NCBI RefSeq assembly: GCF_040081925.1
Contig: NZ_JBEBMF010000001.1
Coordinates: 434,001-498,000 of the forward strand
Source of the DNA: Mesorhizobium_K quangtriensis
GTDB taxonomy: Bacteria > Pseudomonadota > Alphaproteobacteria > Rhizobiales > Rhizobiaceae
Direction of reading: 5' to 3'
DNA length: 64,000 nucleotides
Position numbers and translations under genes: made by a program. Each line of letters starts with the position of its first letter. The first letter of the stretch is position 1. Below are positions 35,296 through 43,755 of the stretch, piece after piece. Below the pieces are notes generated by a model. It was not told where the DNA came from, did no database searches, and was given only the letters and a program-made list of their open reading frames with translations.

Positions 35296-36003
35296 TTATA
35301 CACTCCGCATCAGGCCGCCATCCACTCGCAGGCTCTGGCCGGTGATGTAGCCGGCGGCGTCGGAGAGCAGGAAGGCGATGGTTGCGGCGACTTCTTCCGA
35401 CCTGCCGTAGCGCGCCATCGGCACGCCGGCGCGGCGCTCTTCTGTCTGCGGGAGGCTGTCAATCCAGCCTGGCAGCACGTTGTTCATGCGGACATTGTCG
35501 GCTGCGTGACTGTCGGCAAAGAGCTTGGTGTAGGTGGCGAGTCCGCCGCGCGCGACCGCCGATGTCGGGAACATCGTGGTCGGCTCGTCCACCCACGCGG
35601 TCGAGATGTTGACGATGGCGCCGCCCTTTTGGGCGATCATGACCGGCGCGACCAACCGCGTGGCGCGCACGACATTCATGAAATAGACGTCGAAGCCGGT
35701 CTGCCACTGCTCGTCCGTGATCTCCAGCAACGGGGCGCGCGGACCGTGGCCGGCGCCGTTGACCAGCGCGTCGATGCGGCCCCATTTCGCCATCGTGAGG
35801 TCGACGAAGCGCTTGAGGTCGTCGTTGGACTGGTTGGAGCCGGTGAAGCCCAGCCCGCCAAGCTCCGCGCCGAGCGCCTCGCCCTTGCCGGATGACGACA
35901 TGACCGCCACGGCGTAACCGTCTTCCGCCAGCTTGCGCGCGGCCGCGGCCCCCATGCCCGAGCCGCCGCCAACCACCATCGCGACCTTTTGTGCGCTCAT
36001 CAT
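35296..36003 (-). CDS. SDR family protein lacking the canonical Tyr-Lys catalytic pair
   Basis: 235 residues with an SDR nucleotide motif (VVGGGSGMGAAAAR), NGAGHGPR and a typical C-terminus (YITGQSLRVDGG). Where classical SDRs have YxxxK, the sequence reads SAVAR (FPTSAVARGGLATYT), so both the Tyr and the Lys are replaced. It could be a non-catalytic or altered-mechanism member. It lies 30 bases before aroA's stop in the same direction, suggesting cotranscription with aroA. Cofactor binding is likely retained. Confidence 0.85.
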   Translation of the reverse strand: MMSAQKVAMVVGGGSGMGAAAARKLAEDGYAVAVMSSSGKGEALGAELGGLGFTGSNQSNDDLKRFVDLTMAKWGRIDALVNGAGHGPRAPLLEITDEQWQTGFDVYFMNVVRATRLVAPVMIAQKGGAIVNISTAWVDEPTTMFPTSAVARGGLATYTKLFADSHAADNVRMNNVLPGWIDSLPQTEERRAGVPMARYGRSEEVAATIAFLLSDAAGYITGQSLRVDGGLMRSV

Positions 36004-36032
36004 CCTTACTCCGTTGGTGCGTGCGTCCGTCG

Positions 36033-37373
36033 CTACTCGATCTCCGCGCCGAGTTCCTTCATCAGCCCCATGAATTCGGGGAAACTCGTGGCAATCATGT
36101 TGGCATCATCCACCGTAACGGGCTTTTCGGCGGCGAGGCCGAGGATGAGGAAGCTCATGGCGATGCGGTGGTCGAGATGCGTCGCGACCGTGCCGCCGCC
36201 GAGCCCCTTGCCGCCCGGCCGGCCGCGCACGGCGAGCGTCGCCTCGCCTTCCGTGCAGTCGATACCGTTGGCTTCCAGACCGCGCGCGACGGCCGCGAGG
36301 CGGTCGCTTTCCTTGACCCGCAGTTCTTCCAGACCCTGCATCAGCGTCTCGCCCTCGGCGAAGGCGGCCGCGGCCGCGAGCACCGGATATTCGTCGATCA
36401 TCGATGGTGCGCGCGAGGCCGGTACCGCGACGCCCTTCAATTCGGAGGACCGCACGCGCAGGTCGGCAACGTCCTCGCCGCCGGCATTGCGCGGATTGAG
36501 GATTTCGATGTTGCCTCCCATCTCCTGCAGCGTCAGCAGCAGGCCGGTGCGGGTCGGGTTCATCAGCACGTTCTCGATGACGATGTCGGAGCCCGGAACG
36601 ATGAGCGCGGCGACCAGCGGGAAGCCTCCCGATGACGGGTCGCCGGGCACGGCGATGGTCTGGCCGGTGAGCTTGCCCTGCCCCTCGATAAAGATATGGC
36701 GCACGCCTTCCTCGTCGGTCTCGACGGTCAGGTTGGCGCCAAAACCCTGCAGCATCTTCTCAGTGTGGTCGCGGGTCATCACCGGCTCAATCACGGTGGT
36801 GATGCCCGGCGTGTTCAGTCCGGCCAGCAGAACGGCCGACTTCACCTGCGCCGACGCCATCGGCACGCGATAGGTGATGGGCGCGGCATGCTTCGGCCCG
36901 CGCAGCGTGATCGGCATGCGGTCGCCCGGAGCGGCTTTGAGAACCTGCACCCCCATCTGGCGCAGCGGGTCCAGCACGCGGCCCATTGGCCGCCCCGAGA
37001 GCGAGGCGTCGCCGATGAAGGTCGTCTCCATGTCGTAGACGCCAACGAGGCCCATGGTCAGGCGCGATCCCGTGCCGGCATTACCAAAGTCGAGCGGGCC
37101 TTCCGGCTGCAGCAGGCAGCCATTGCCGACACCCTGGATGATCCACTCATCGCCATTCTTCTCGATCCGGGCGCCCATCGCCTTCATCGCCTCGCCGGTG
37201 CGCATCACGTCCTCGCCTTCCAGCAGCCCGGTGATGCGCGTCTCGCCCGAGGCGAGGCCGCCGAACATGAAGGAGCGGTGCGATATCGACTTGTCGCCCG
37301 GTACGCGCGCAACCCCTTTCAGTCCCTGCGAGCGCCGGGCAAGAGCGGGGCGCGGTGGCGCAGCATGTGTCAT
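36033..37373 (-). CDS. aroA: 3-phosphoshikimate 1-carboxyvinyltransferase (EPSP synthase, class II)
   Basis: 446 residues. It joins phosphoenolpyruvate and shikimate-3-phosphate in aromatic amino acid synthesis. The sequence is very close to the Agrobacterium CP4 enzyme across its length, from GDKSISHRSFMFGGLASGE to RVKESDRLAAVARGLE. At residue 100 this protein has Gly (LDFGNAGTGSR) where CP4 has Ala, the residue linked to its glyphosate insensitivity. The ATG at 37373 matches the homologue start. It is separated from cmk by inserted genes. Confidence 0.97.
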   Translation of the reverse strand: MTHAAPPRPALARRSQGLKGVARVPGDKSISHRSFMFGGLASGETRITGLLEGEDVMRTGEAMKAMGARIEKNGDEWIIQGVGNGCLLQPEGPLDFGNAGTGSRLTMGLVGVYDMETTFIGDASLSGRPMGRVLDPLRQMGVQVLKAAPGDRMPITLRGPKHAAPITYRVPMASAQVKSAVLLAGLNTPGITTVIEPVMTRDHTEKMLQGFGANLTVETDEEGVRHIFIEGQGKLTGQTIAVPGDPSSGGFPLVAALIVPGSDIVIENVLMNPTRTGLLLTLQEMGGNIEILNPRNAGGEDVADLRVRSSELKGVAVPASRAPSMIDEYPVLAAAAAFAEGETLMQGLEELRVKESDRLAAVARGLEANGIDCTEGEATLAVRGRPGGKGLGGGTVATHLDHRIAMSFLILGLAAEKPVTVDDANMIATSFPEFMGLMKELGAEIE

Positions 37374-37607
37374 GACGTTTCCTCGGGCATTCCGTGAAGC
37401 ATTTCCCGGGAACACGTCTCTGGACATGTCCCGGTGGCGCGGGCTTGTTTTTCGGCGGCTCTCCTATCACGACGCCGTGACACGGTCATCCCCTCGTTCC
37501 ATATCGGCCGGCATGCCCGAAAGGAGTGTGAGAATGCCTTCCTTTTGGCTTTGACAAGGGCCGTTTTCTATGAATATGGGGACCGGAAATCACGGACGAG
37601 GACGGCA

Positions 37608-37985
37608 GTGGCTAAATCCGATCTTGGCACAAAACGCATCGACCCCGAAACGGGTCGCAAATTCTATGATCTGAACAAGGACCCGATCGTCTCCCCCTAC
37701 ACGGGCAAGAGCTACCCGCGGTCGTTCTTCGATTCCGGCAGCGAGAAGGTGCTGGAAGAAGAAGTCGACGAGAAGGAGACCGAGGAAGAGGATGCTCCCG
37801 AGGTCATCTCGCTGGAGGACGCGGACGACGAGGCGAAGGGTGACGATCTTCCCGATCTCGACGATGACGACGACGACGTCGATCTCGGCGACGATGACGA
37901 CGACACCTTCCTCGAGGACGAGGAAGAAGAGGAAGACGACGTCAGCGGCATCATCGGCGTCGGCGAGGACGAGGACGAGGCATGA
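37608..37985 (+). CDS. TIGR02300 family acidic protein
   Basis: 125 residues starting at GTG (VAKSDLGTKR). The conserved FYDLN core (GRKFYDLNKDPIVSPYTGKSYPRS) gives the family its name; the remaining two thirds are strongly acidic (Asp/Glu runs such as DDDDDDVDLGDDDDD). Widespread and conserved in alphaproteobacteria, function unknown. The extreme acidity suggests a natively unfolded tail. It diverges from aroA. Confidence 0.9.
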   Translation: MAKSDLGTKRIDPETGRKFYDLNKDPIVSPYTGKSYPRSFFDSGSEKVLEEEVDEKETEEEDAPEVISLEDADDEAKGDDLPDLDDDDDDVDLGDDDDDTFLEDEEEEEDDVSGIIGVGEDEDEA

Positions 37986-38141
37986 TCGTCCTGCCGCACC
38001 CGGCTTATTCGGGGCGCGGCGAACAGTCTCCGGCAGGCTGCCCAAATAAGCTTGCCGGGAGACTTGATCTTGATGCGGGGCGGCGCTAGAAGCCGCCACC
38101 TGATCTCTTCGCCGGAAACGGCGCCGGCGCGAGCCGGGTGT

Positions 38142-38217
<76 letters not shown>

Positions 38218-38383
38218 AAAATCACTGACCAGTTCAGCTATTTACAATCCGCCGGCTAGGGCGGGTTCGGCCCAATAGTTGCCGGGGCACGCGAGAACAC
38301 ATCTCAACGCTCTTGCCTGGGAATAGCCGGGATTTGCCGAGAATAGACGGTATGTCTGTCCGGGCCGGAATAGGCCAAGCCAG

Positions 38384-39733
38384 TTATGCTGCGGCAAGCT
38401 CGGACTTCCGAAGCGCTCTTTCAAGCGCCCTGATGCAGGCAGGATCGTGAGAAGTCCCGGCACCCTCCCAAAGAATTGCGAGCGCTTGCGAAACCGGCAT
38501 GGCCCCTCGATATGGCCGGTCAGCAGTAAGGGCATCGAATACGTCAGCCGTAGAAACAATCCGGGTCTCAAGGTCGATCTCTTCGCCGGATAAGCCGTTC
38601 GGGTAGCCTTTTCCGTCGAGTCTTTCGTGGTGGGCACCGGCGACCTTCGACAAGTCAGCGAAAGAGGTAATGCGCGAGAGAATAGCCTGGGATAGTTCCG
38701 CATGCCGCCTCATGGCTGCCCATTCGCCATCGTCGAGCTTTCCCGCTTTGTCTAGGACACAGTTGCTGACGCCCAGCTTGCCGATGTCGTGTAGAAGTGC
38801 CGCGCGCTTTAGCCAGCGTCGCCTTGAGAAATCGAAGCTCATTTCCTCGGCGATCAAGTCGGTAAACACCGCAACACGCTCGCTGTGGCCGGATGTAAAT
38901 GGACTCTTCGCGTCAATAACACGTGCAAACGCCTGAGCGATGTCGTCAAGATAATCATCGTCAGCCAAAGCCGCCTTCTGGCCCGGCTCCATATCGAGCA
39001 CTGTCTCCTCGATATCTGATCGGGAGAGCATATCCCAGAACCGGTCTTCTTCGGCCACAGCCTGGAACGCAGCCACCGCAACCGGATCGAACCACGAACC
39101 CGATCGGTTTCCGACTTCCCTAAGCGCAGCGTGTCGTCCGCTGGCAGCATGGAATACGTCCACGACCTGCGCCAGCAAAGCAATCCGAGCGAACAGTGAG
39201 ATATCCTCGCCAGCCTTGCCCACCGGCTTCCCACCTCCATCCCAATGCTCGTCGAGATCCTCGATTGCTAGCGCGACCGCAGCGGAAAAATGCATCTGCC
39301 TTGCGATTTCCGCACCCCGGTGACAACGAGTTTCGACAAGCTCGCGAGCGATTTGCCCGCCGTTCTGCAGGATTGCGATTATGCTTCTGAACCGCTGTGC
39401 GAGATGCGTGTTGACCCCTGTGTGCGACAGAACAAAACGCAGCACTTGCGGGAGGCTGCCGTCCAGCAGCTTGAAATCGTTCTTGAAAGAGAGATCGTCC
39501 GCCAGATAGAGATCGCAGATGCGAGCAGCATTGCTGCTGCAGCCGAGGTCCTTCAGGAGCAGGGAATAATACAGATCACCGAGTTGTTGCTCCGACAATC
39601 CCATCGCTCGTCCGATGTTTACGCCGATCCAGCAACACCGCACGCAATGACCGGGAGGCTGCCCCTCTGTCAGGTCAAGAGCGCGACTGAGTGCGCCGAG
39701 GACTTCAGCCAATCGAACTACATTGCCCATCAC
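38384..39733 (-). CDS. Two-part HD/HD-GYP phosphodiesterase-like protein
   Basis: 449 residues. The C-terminal ~200 residues form an HD-GYP domain with KRAALLHDIGKLGVSN (HD), HHERLDGKGYPNGL (the GYP motif) and TADVFDAL, consistent with c-di-GMP hydrolysis. The N-terminal half has a degenerate HD-like helical domain (CVRCCWIGVNIGRAMGL, LLLKDLG, CHRGAEIARQM), likely regulatory. No membrane segment or receiver domain. It stands alone downstream of tRNA-Ala on the opposite strand. Confidence 0.88.
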   Translation of the reverse strand: MMGNVVRLAEVLGALSRALDLTEGQPPGHCVRCCWIGVNIGRAMGLSEQQLGDLYYSLLLKDLGCSSNAARICDLYLADDLSFKNDFKLLDGSLPQVLRFVLSHTGVNTHLAQRFRSIIAILQNGGQIARELVETRCHRGAEIARQMHFSAAVALAIEDLDEHWDGGGKPVGKAGEDISLFARIALLAQVVDVFHAASGRHAALREVGNRSGSWFDPVAVAAFQAVAEEDRFWDMLSRSDIEETVLDMEPGQKAALADDDYLDDIAQAFARVIDAKSPFTSGHSERVAVFTDLIAEEMSFDFSRRRWLKRAALLHDIGKLGVSNCVLDKAGKLDDGEWAAMRRHAELSQAILSRITSFADLSKVAGAHHERLDGKGYPNGLSGEEIDLETRIVSTADVFDALTADRPYRGAMPVSQALAILWEGAGTSHDPACIRALERALRKSELAAA

Positions 39734-39850
39734 GCAAGACCCGCCACACTGAGTCCTGCCTACCGCCGAAAATGAAAGCCCGAGTTAACAAGCAGGTGTT
39801 TGCCGCCACGATAAAATGGTGAATGGCTAAGCAGTCACCGCAAGCAAGAG

Positions 39851-39888
39851 AAAAAGAGCCGACGAGCAAATTACGCCCGCCGGCTCTC
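39851..39888 (-). terminator. Rho-independent terminator after the DUF4394 gene
   Basis: On the minus strand AGAGCCG...CGGCTCT closes a stem followed by TTTTT (39855-39851). It lies about 27 bases after the DUF4394 stop. Confidence 0.75.
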
Positions 39889-39914
39889 CAGCCCCCGCTG
39901 TCTGAGATGCTCGG

Positions 39915-40688
39915 CTACATTGCAGGCAGGATAGCGATGTCGCGCAGCGCTCCGGGTGAGCCGGCTATGTCGGCCGTCCTGGTCGCTTTGCCAGTCATGA
40001 GATCGACCGTGTGCAGCCCACCACCGGCCACGAGCCAAGCAGTGTTCGTACCGTCGGCGGTCGTTTGTACGTCGAATGCGTAGGTGTCCGACATTACGCC
40101 AAGCGCGCCAATCGTCTTCAAGGTGCCGTCGTTCGGCTTGATCTGCTGAATGAATGTACCATCCGCTCCGATGTCGTACATCGCGGTTTTCTCGGGCTTG
40201 CCGTAGGAGTTGATGTAGGCCGTCGCCACGATATTGGGCGTAGCCTCTGCATTGGCATCGCCGGCTTCGAAGTTCAGCGCCCCGTCCGTCATAACCTCAC
40301 CGGTATCGGGATGAGCGCGCAGGTTGGTGCCGTCCGAGCCCATGATCCGCAGCCGGTCGGCAGCAGGGTTGAAGTCAACACTGGCCATGACACCCTCGGG
40401 CAGCACTGTAGACAGCTTTGCGCCAGCAGTGGCTGCGCCGGATTCAAGGTCGATGGTCACGATCGCGCCGTCGGCTGCAACACCGTAGACCCTGCCGTCG
40501 CCCGGCCGGAGGTCGATGCCAAGAAGGCGATCAACACCTGTCACCTCGACAGTCTTCGAGATTTCTGGTTTTTCCGTATCGAACCAGACGAGGGTTTTGT
40601 CGCCCGTGAGGCCAACGACAGGGGCGGCTTGTGCAGACAAGGCGATCAGGCTGGCTGCGGCAGCAAGCAGAAGCATGTGGGGGGTCAT
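39915..40688 (-). CDS. Secreted DUF4394 domain-containing protein
   Basis: 257 residues. A signal peptide (MTPHMLLLAAAASLIALSAQA) precedes a DUF4394 beta-propeller-like domain with repeated blades (VTGVDRLLGIDLRPGDGRVYGV, MASVDFNPAADRLRIMGSDGTNLRAHP). Extracytoplasmic, function unknown. It diverges from the sigma-factor operon and is likely part of the same regulon, as gene pairs of DUF4394 with ECF sigma factors recur in bacteria (from memory). Confidence 0.87.
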   Translation of the reverse strand: MTPHMLLLAAAASLIALSAQAAPVVGLTGDKTLVWFDTEKPEISKTVEVTGVDRLLGIDLRPGDGRVYGVAADGAIVTIDLESGAATAGAKLSTVLPEGVMASVDFNPAADRLRIMGSDGTNLRAHPDTGEVMTDGALNFEAGDANAEATPNIVATAYINSYGKPEKTAMYDIGADGTFIQQIKPNDGTLKTIGALGVMSDTYAFDVQTTADGTNTAWLVAGGGLHTVDLMTGKATRTADIAGSPGALRDIAILPAM

Positions 40689-40866
40689 GGGATTCCTCCT
40701 GTTCAGTCAGGTTTCGCAAGGCTGCAATGCTCTTGCATTGTGGTTACCCGCAAGCAGGGGCTTCTGGATGCAGCAGGCGCAAAAACTTTTGTGAGTTGCA
40801 TCGATGCGGGTTCCGCGTGTGTATGGACGTAAGAAAGAGAGGCCGGCACCGCAGCCGGGGAGGACC

Positions 40867-41412
40867 ATGCCGGCGGACGACGAGACATGCGCAACGCTGA
40901 TAGGGCGGATCGCGAACGGTGACAGGGCATCGCTTGGAGAACTGTTCTCCAGCGAGGCAGGCAGGCTGCTGGCGGTAGCGCGCCGCATACTCCGACGCAC
41001 GGATTTGGCCGAAGAGGCCGTGCAGGAGGCATTCGTGTCGGTCTGGAAGCGGGCGTCTAGCTATGATCGTGCGAAAGGCGGGGCACGGGTCTGGTTGACC
41101 ACTATCGTACGCAACCGTGCGATCAACATGTTGCGCGACGGGGCCAGGCTCGATTTTGTTGATCATGCGGAGTTGGAAGCCTTCGGGGACCGCAGCGGGG
41201 ATGCCGAGGCGGCCTATGCGGCGCTGCCGGACAAGGAAGCCTTGAAGCATTGCCTGGAGCAGCTTGAACCCGCGCGCAGACGTTCAATCCTGCTCGCCTA
41301 TGTTGTCGGCTTCACGCACGGAGAGATCGCGGCCGAGCTGAAAGCTCCAGTCGGTACAGTGAAGGCCTGGATCAGGCGGGGTACGATTGCATTGCAGGAG
41401 TGCCTGTCATGA
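40867..41412 (+). CDS. SigK-like ECF RNA polymerase sigma factor
   Basis: 181 residues. Region 2 (LFSSEAGRLLAVARRILRRTDLAEEAVQEAFVSVW, split in family comparisons) and region 4 (LEPARRRSILLAYVVGFTHGEIAAEL) bind core polymerase and the promoter. The ATG at 40867 has a strong GGGGAGG upstream. The stop overlaps the next gene's start (ATGA), which codes for its likely anti-sigma factor. Placement with a fasciclin gene mirrors the mycobacterial SigK-RskA-Mpt70/83 set. Confidence 0.93.
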   Translation: MPADDETCATLIGRIANGDRASLGELFSSEAGRLLAVARRILRRTDLAEEAVQEAFVSVWKRASSYDRAKGGARVWLTTIVRNRAINMLRDGARLDFVDHAELEAFGDRSGDAEAAYAALPDKEALKHCLEQLEPARRRSILLAYVVGFTHGEIAAELKAPVGTVKAWIRRGTIALQECLS

Positions 41413-42146
41413 GCGTCGAGTCGGACCGCAGGGCTCGCGCCGGCAACTATGTGCTCGGTTTGATGAGCGATGAGGAACGTCGGCTGGCGGAGCTCGATTT
41501 GGAAAATGAAACGGAATTTCGGGATGCCGTGCAGATGCTCTCGGCGCAGATGCATGGCCTCGACCTAACCGCCAAGCCGGAAATAGTGCCTGACAGGCTG
41601 TGGGACAGAATTGCCGCTCTTGTTGCCAACGAACCTCAGTTACCAGCTGGCTCAGAAAAGGCTGTTGTCGTTCCGATGGCTGGCGCTCGCCGGTTGGGAA
41701 CGCGCACGGTCGGTGGCTGGCGTGGTATTGCGATCGCCGCTTCGCTGGCGGCCGCCTTTGCCGTCGGCTATTTCGGGTCACTCGCAACGACGCAAACTCC
41801 ACAACCAGTCGTGGTCGTGGTGCTCGATACGGCGGAGGATGTACCCGGGGCCATCTTCGAAGCCTTCGCCGACGACAGCGTGCGAATTGTGCCCTTGCAG
41901 AATTTCGTCGTGCCGGAAGGCCAGACAATGCAGGTCTGGACGCTCTACGATGAAGCCGTCGGACCTGTTTCCCTGGGTACAATCGGACGTGACGTTACCG
42001 AGGTAAGGCTACAGGGGCCACATCTGCCGCTGCCGAAGGCCGAACAGCTTTATGAGATAACTCTGGAGCCGGCTCCCGGCTCTCCGACGGGAAGCCCTAC
42101 CGGTCCAATTCTCGTCAAGGGCTTTGCGAAGGCAGTTCCGGGTTAG
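41409..42146 (+). CDS. RskA-like membrane anti-sigma factor
   Basis: 245 residues. The N-terminal ~80 residues form a cytoplasmic anti-sigma domain (YVLGLMSDEERRLAELDLENE...), followed by a single membrane helix (GWRGIAIAASLAAAFAVGYFG, about residues 100-120) and a periplasmic RskA domain with PEGQTMQVWTLYDEA. It should hold the SigK-like factor at the membrane and release it on regulated proteolysis. Fully coupled to the sigma gene by ATGA. Confidence 0.92.
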   Translation: MSVESDRRARAGNYVLGLMSDEERRLAELDLENETEFRDAVQMLSAQMHGLDLTAKPEIVPDRLWDRIAALVANEPQLPAGSEKAVVVPMAGARRLGTRTVGGWRGIAIAASLAAAFAVGYFGSLATTQTPQPVVVVVLDTAEDVPGAIFEAFADDSVRIVPLQNFVVPEGQTMQVWTLYDEAVGPVSLGTIGRDVTEVRLQGPHLPLPKAEQLYEITLEPAPGSPTGSPTGPILVKGFAKAVPG

Positions 42147-42153
42147 AGGAAGC

Positions 42154-42180
42154 GCCGGCCACTGTGCACGACCGGCGCGC
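42154..42180. terminator. Hairpin between convergent anti-sigma and fasciclin genes
   Basis: GCGCCGG (42154-42160) pairs with CCGGCGC (42174-42180), placed seven bases after the anti-sigma stop. It could end both convergent transcripts, but no T-run is visible. Confidence 0.4.
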
Positions 42181-42201
42181 CGTTGATGCCTGAAGGTGCG
42201 A

Positions 42202-42759
42202 TTACATCTTCGGCAAGAGAACTTTGTCGACGACGTGGATCACGCCGTTCGATTGCTCGACGTCGGCGATGGTCACATTGGCAACGTTGCCATTCTCGTC
42301 CGTTACAGTGACCTTTCCACCTTCGTCCTTCAGCGTCAGTTCGCAGCCGCCGACTGTCTTCACCTTGTGAGCACCGCCGTCGTCCTTGACCATCTTCATG
42401 ACGTCGGCTGCCATAGCCTTCGCGCCGATGACATGACACGTCAGGATCGTTACCAGTTGAGCCTTGTTCTCGGGCTTCAGCAGCGTTTCCACTGTGCCGG
42501 CGGGCAGCGCTGCAAAAGCTTCATTTGTCGGAGCAAAGACTGTGAAAGGCCCCGCCCCAGATAGTGTTTCCACCAGGCCGGCCTCCTTGACAGCCGCGAC
42601 AAGCGTTGTGTGGTCCTTCGAGTTTACCGCATTCTCGACGATGGTCTTGTCAGCGTACATGGCTGCTCCGCCGACCATTGGGTTCTCGGCGTAGGCTGCT
42701 CCTGCAAATCCCGTCACGACGAATGCGCCTGCGAGCAAAGTTGACCTGAAAATACGCAT
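42202..42759 (-). CDS. Secreted fasciclin (FAS1) domain-containing protein
   Basis: 185 residues. A signal peptide (to about AYA, residue 24) leads into one FAS1 domain with the family H1 and H2 boxes: FTVFAPTNEAFAALP and NGVIHVVDKVLLP. FAS1 domains mediate adhesion or surface binding. The gene converges on the sigma/anti-sigma operon. In Mycobacterium fasciclin proteins are controlled by SigK and RskA, so the same arrangement is inferred here. Confidence 0.92.
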   Translation of the reverse strand: MRIFRSTLLAGAFVVTGFAGAAYAENPMVGGAAMYADKTIVENAVNSKDHTTLVAAVKEAGLVETLSGAGPFTVFAPTNEAFAALPAGTVETLLKPENKAQLVTILTCHVIGAKAMAADVMKMVKDDGGAHKVKTVGGCELTLKDEGGKVTVTDENGNVANVTIADVEQSNGVIHVVDKVLLPKM

Positions 42760-43172
42760 GATGGTGCTCCCTTGAGTTCGGTCTTTCGTTTGAAACCACC
42801 TAGTCGATACGAAGCTGAAGACGACGCGGTTCTGCCTGCGCGGAATCTTTATTTTTGCGGTTGGACGAAACTATTTATGTTCCCAAGCGTACGCGCCCGC
42901 GATGTGCGTCGGTAAGAACCTTCGGGTTAGAGTTACCTTCGGATCCGGGACGCGGTGGTCCGGAAGCTCGCGAACAGAGACGTCCCCTGTCCGAGGCCCC
43001 ACCAATTCGGCTTGGAGACGAATTTTTCTGCGCGGGCAGTGCCATTGTTCTCGGTTGACGAAAGGTCAGCGCGTCGCATCCCCTGCGCCGATTTTCGCGC
43101 CGGCCTATCAAAGGTTATTGACCGCTTAGCCATCGCAGCGCCACTTCGCCTCATGTTCGGAGGTCGGTGTGA
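42760..43172. other. 413-base intergenic region with no gene recognised
   Basis: It holds the promoter region of the fasciclin gene on the minus strand and of the small protein at 43173 on the plus strand. Frames in it lack any family signature. No known RNA or repeat is seen. Confidence 0.5.
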
Positions 43173-43463
43173 ATGAAGCACAATGGCATTGCGGACCCCG
43201 ACCAGCTTGTGATGCTGGCCAAGGTCCTGGAAATTTATTGCACTCAGGCAGGTATTTTAGCGAATTCGCCGGAACGGGAACAGATCGCGGCGACCATTAT
43301 AGCCCTTTATGAACGCGGGATCTCCGACGAAGAGCAGTTGATTGCATCATTGCCGGCGCGCAATTCGATGGGAAATGGATCGGATGGGAAGCGCGCTCAA
43401 CCAGCCGTCGGGTCAGACGTCGCCAACGTCACTTCCACAAAGACCGCGATCGACAGGAGATGA
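43173..43463 (+). CDS. Small hypothetical protein, 96 residues
   Basis: Starts with ATG 9 bases after GGAGG. The N-terminal ~60 residues (DQLVMLAKVLEIYC, GILANSPEREQIAATIIALYERGISDEEQL) form two helices resembling a small rhizobial family; the last third is polar and low-complexity. No function is known. Its 3' end overlaps the opposite-strand DUF6894 gene by 67 bases, which may limit expression of both or mean that the true C-terminus is variable. Confidence 0.7.
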   Translation: MKHNGIADPDQLVMLAKVLEIYCTQAGILANSPEREQIAATIIALYERGISDEEQLIASLPARNSMGNGSDGKRAQPAVGSDVANVTSTKTAIDRR

Positions 43464-43651
43464 TGGCTTGCGTCGTCCCTGACGTCGATTGATAGTGAGT
43501 GCCGCTCGGTTCCGGGGAGTATTTCCCGCGCCCGTTCAAGCAAGGATCGATACGCTTCGGCCCTGGCCGCTGCCAGATCGGGCAGATCGACCCCGTCCTC
43601 GTCGAGGTCCAGTGAGCCATTGTCCCGCCAGTCGAAAAAGTAATGGGCCAT
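43397..43651 (-). CDS. DUF6894 family small protein
   Basis: 84 residues in the DUF6894 family, common in Hyphomicrobiales: MAHYFFDWRDNG start, DEDGVDLPDLAAARAEAY helix and SIDVRDDASHHLLSI strand. Function unknown. A near-consensus EcfG promoter lies 42 bases upstream, so stress induction is plausible. Convergent overlap with the 43173 gene. Confidence 0.85.
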   Translation of the reverse strand: MAHYFFDWRDNGSLDLDEDGVDLPDLAAARAEAYRSLLERAREILPGTERHSLSIDVRDDASHHLLSIAVFVEVTLATSDPTAG

Positions 43652-43692
43652 TTGACACGTCGAAGGGCATGAAGGATGAAAAACTTCAGACC

Positions 43693-43717
43693 AACGAAAT
43701 GGCGATGTATTGGTTTC
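43693..43717 (-). promoter_or_regulatory. Near-consensus EcfG-type promoter for the DUF6894 gene
   Basis: On the minus strand GAAAC, 16 bases, CGTT: one base off the GGAAC-N16-CGTT consensus. It is correctly placed for the DUF6894 gene, 42 bases away. Confidence 0.45.
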
Positions 43718-43755
43718 AATTATCGCCGCCCAAAATGACTGATTGAGATTCGGGT

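Noticed and set aside
40689..42900. A shared ECF promoter motif (CGTCCA-like) upstream of DUF4394 and fasciclin genes
   Set aside because: The two matches differ in spacing and flanking bases, and the sigma gene promoter lacks it; too weak to claim.
42855..43111. Small frames in the 42760-43172 gap
   Set aside because: Biased composition, no ribosome-binding site and no recognisable domain in either strand.
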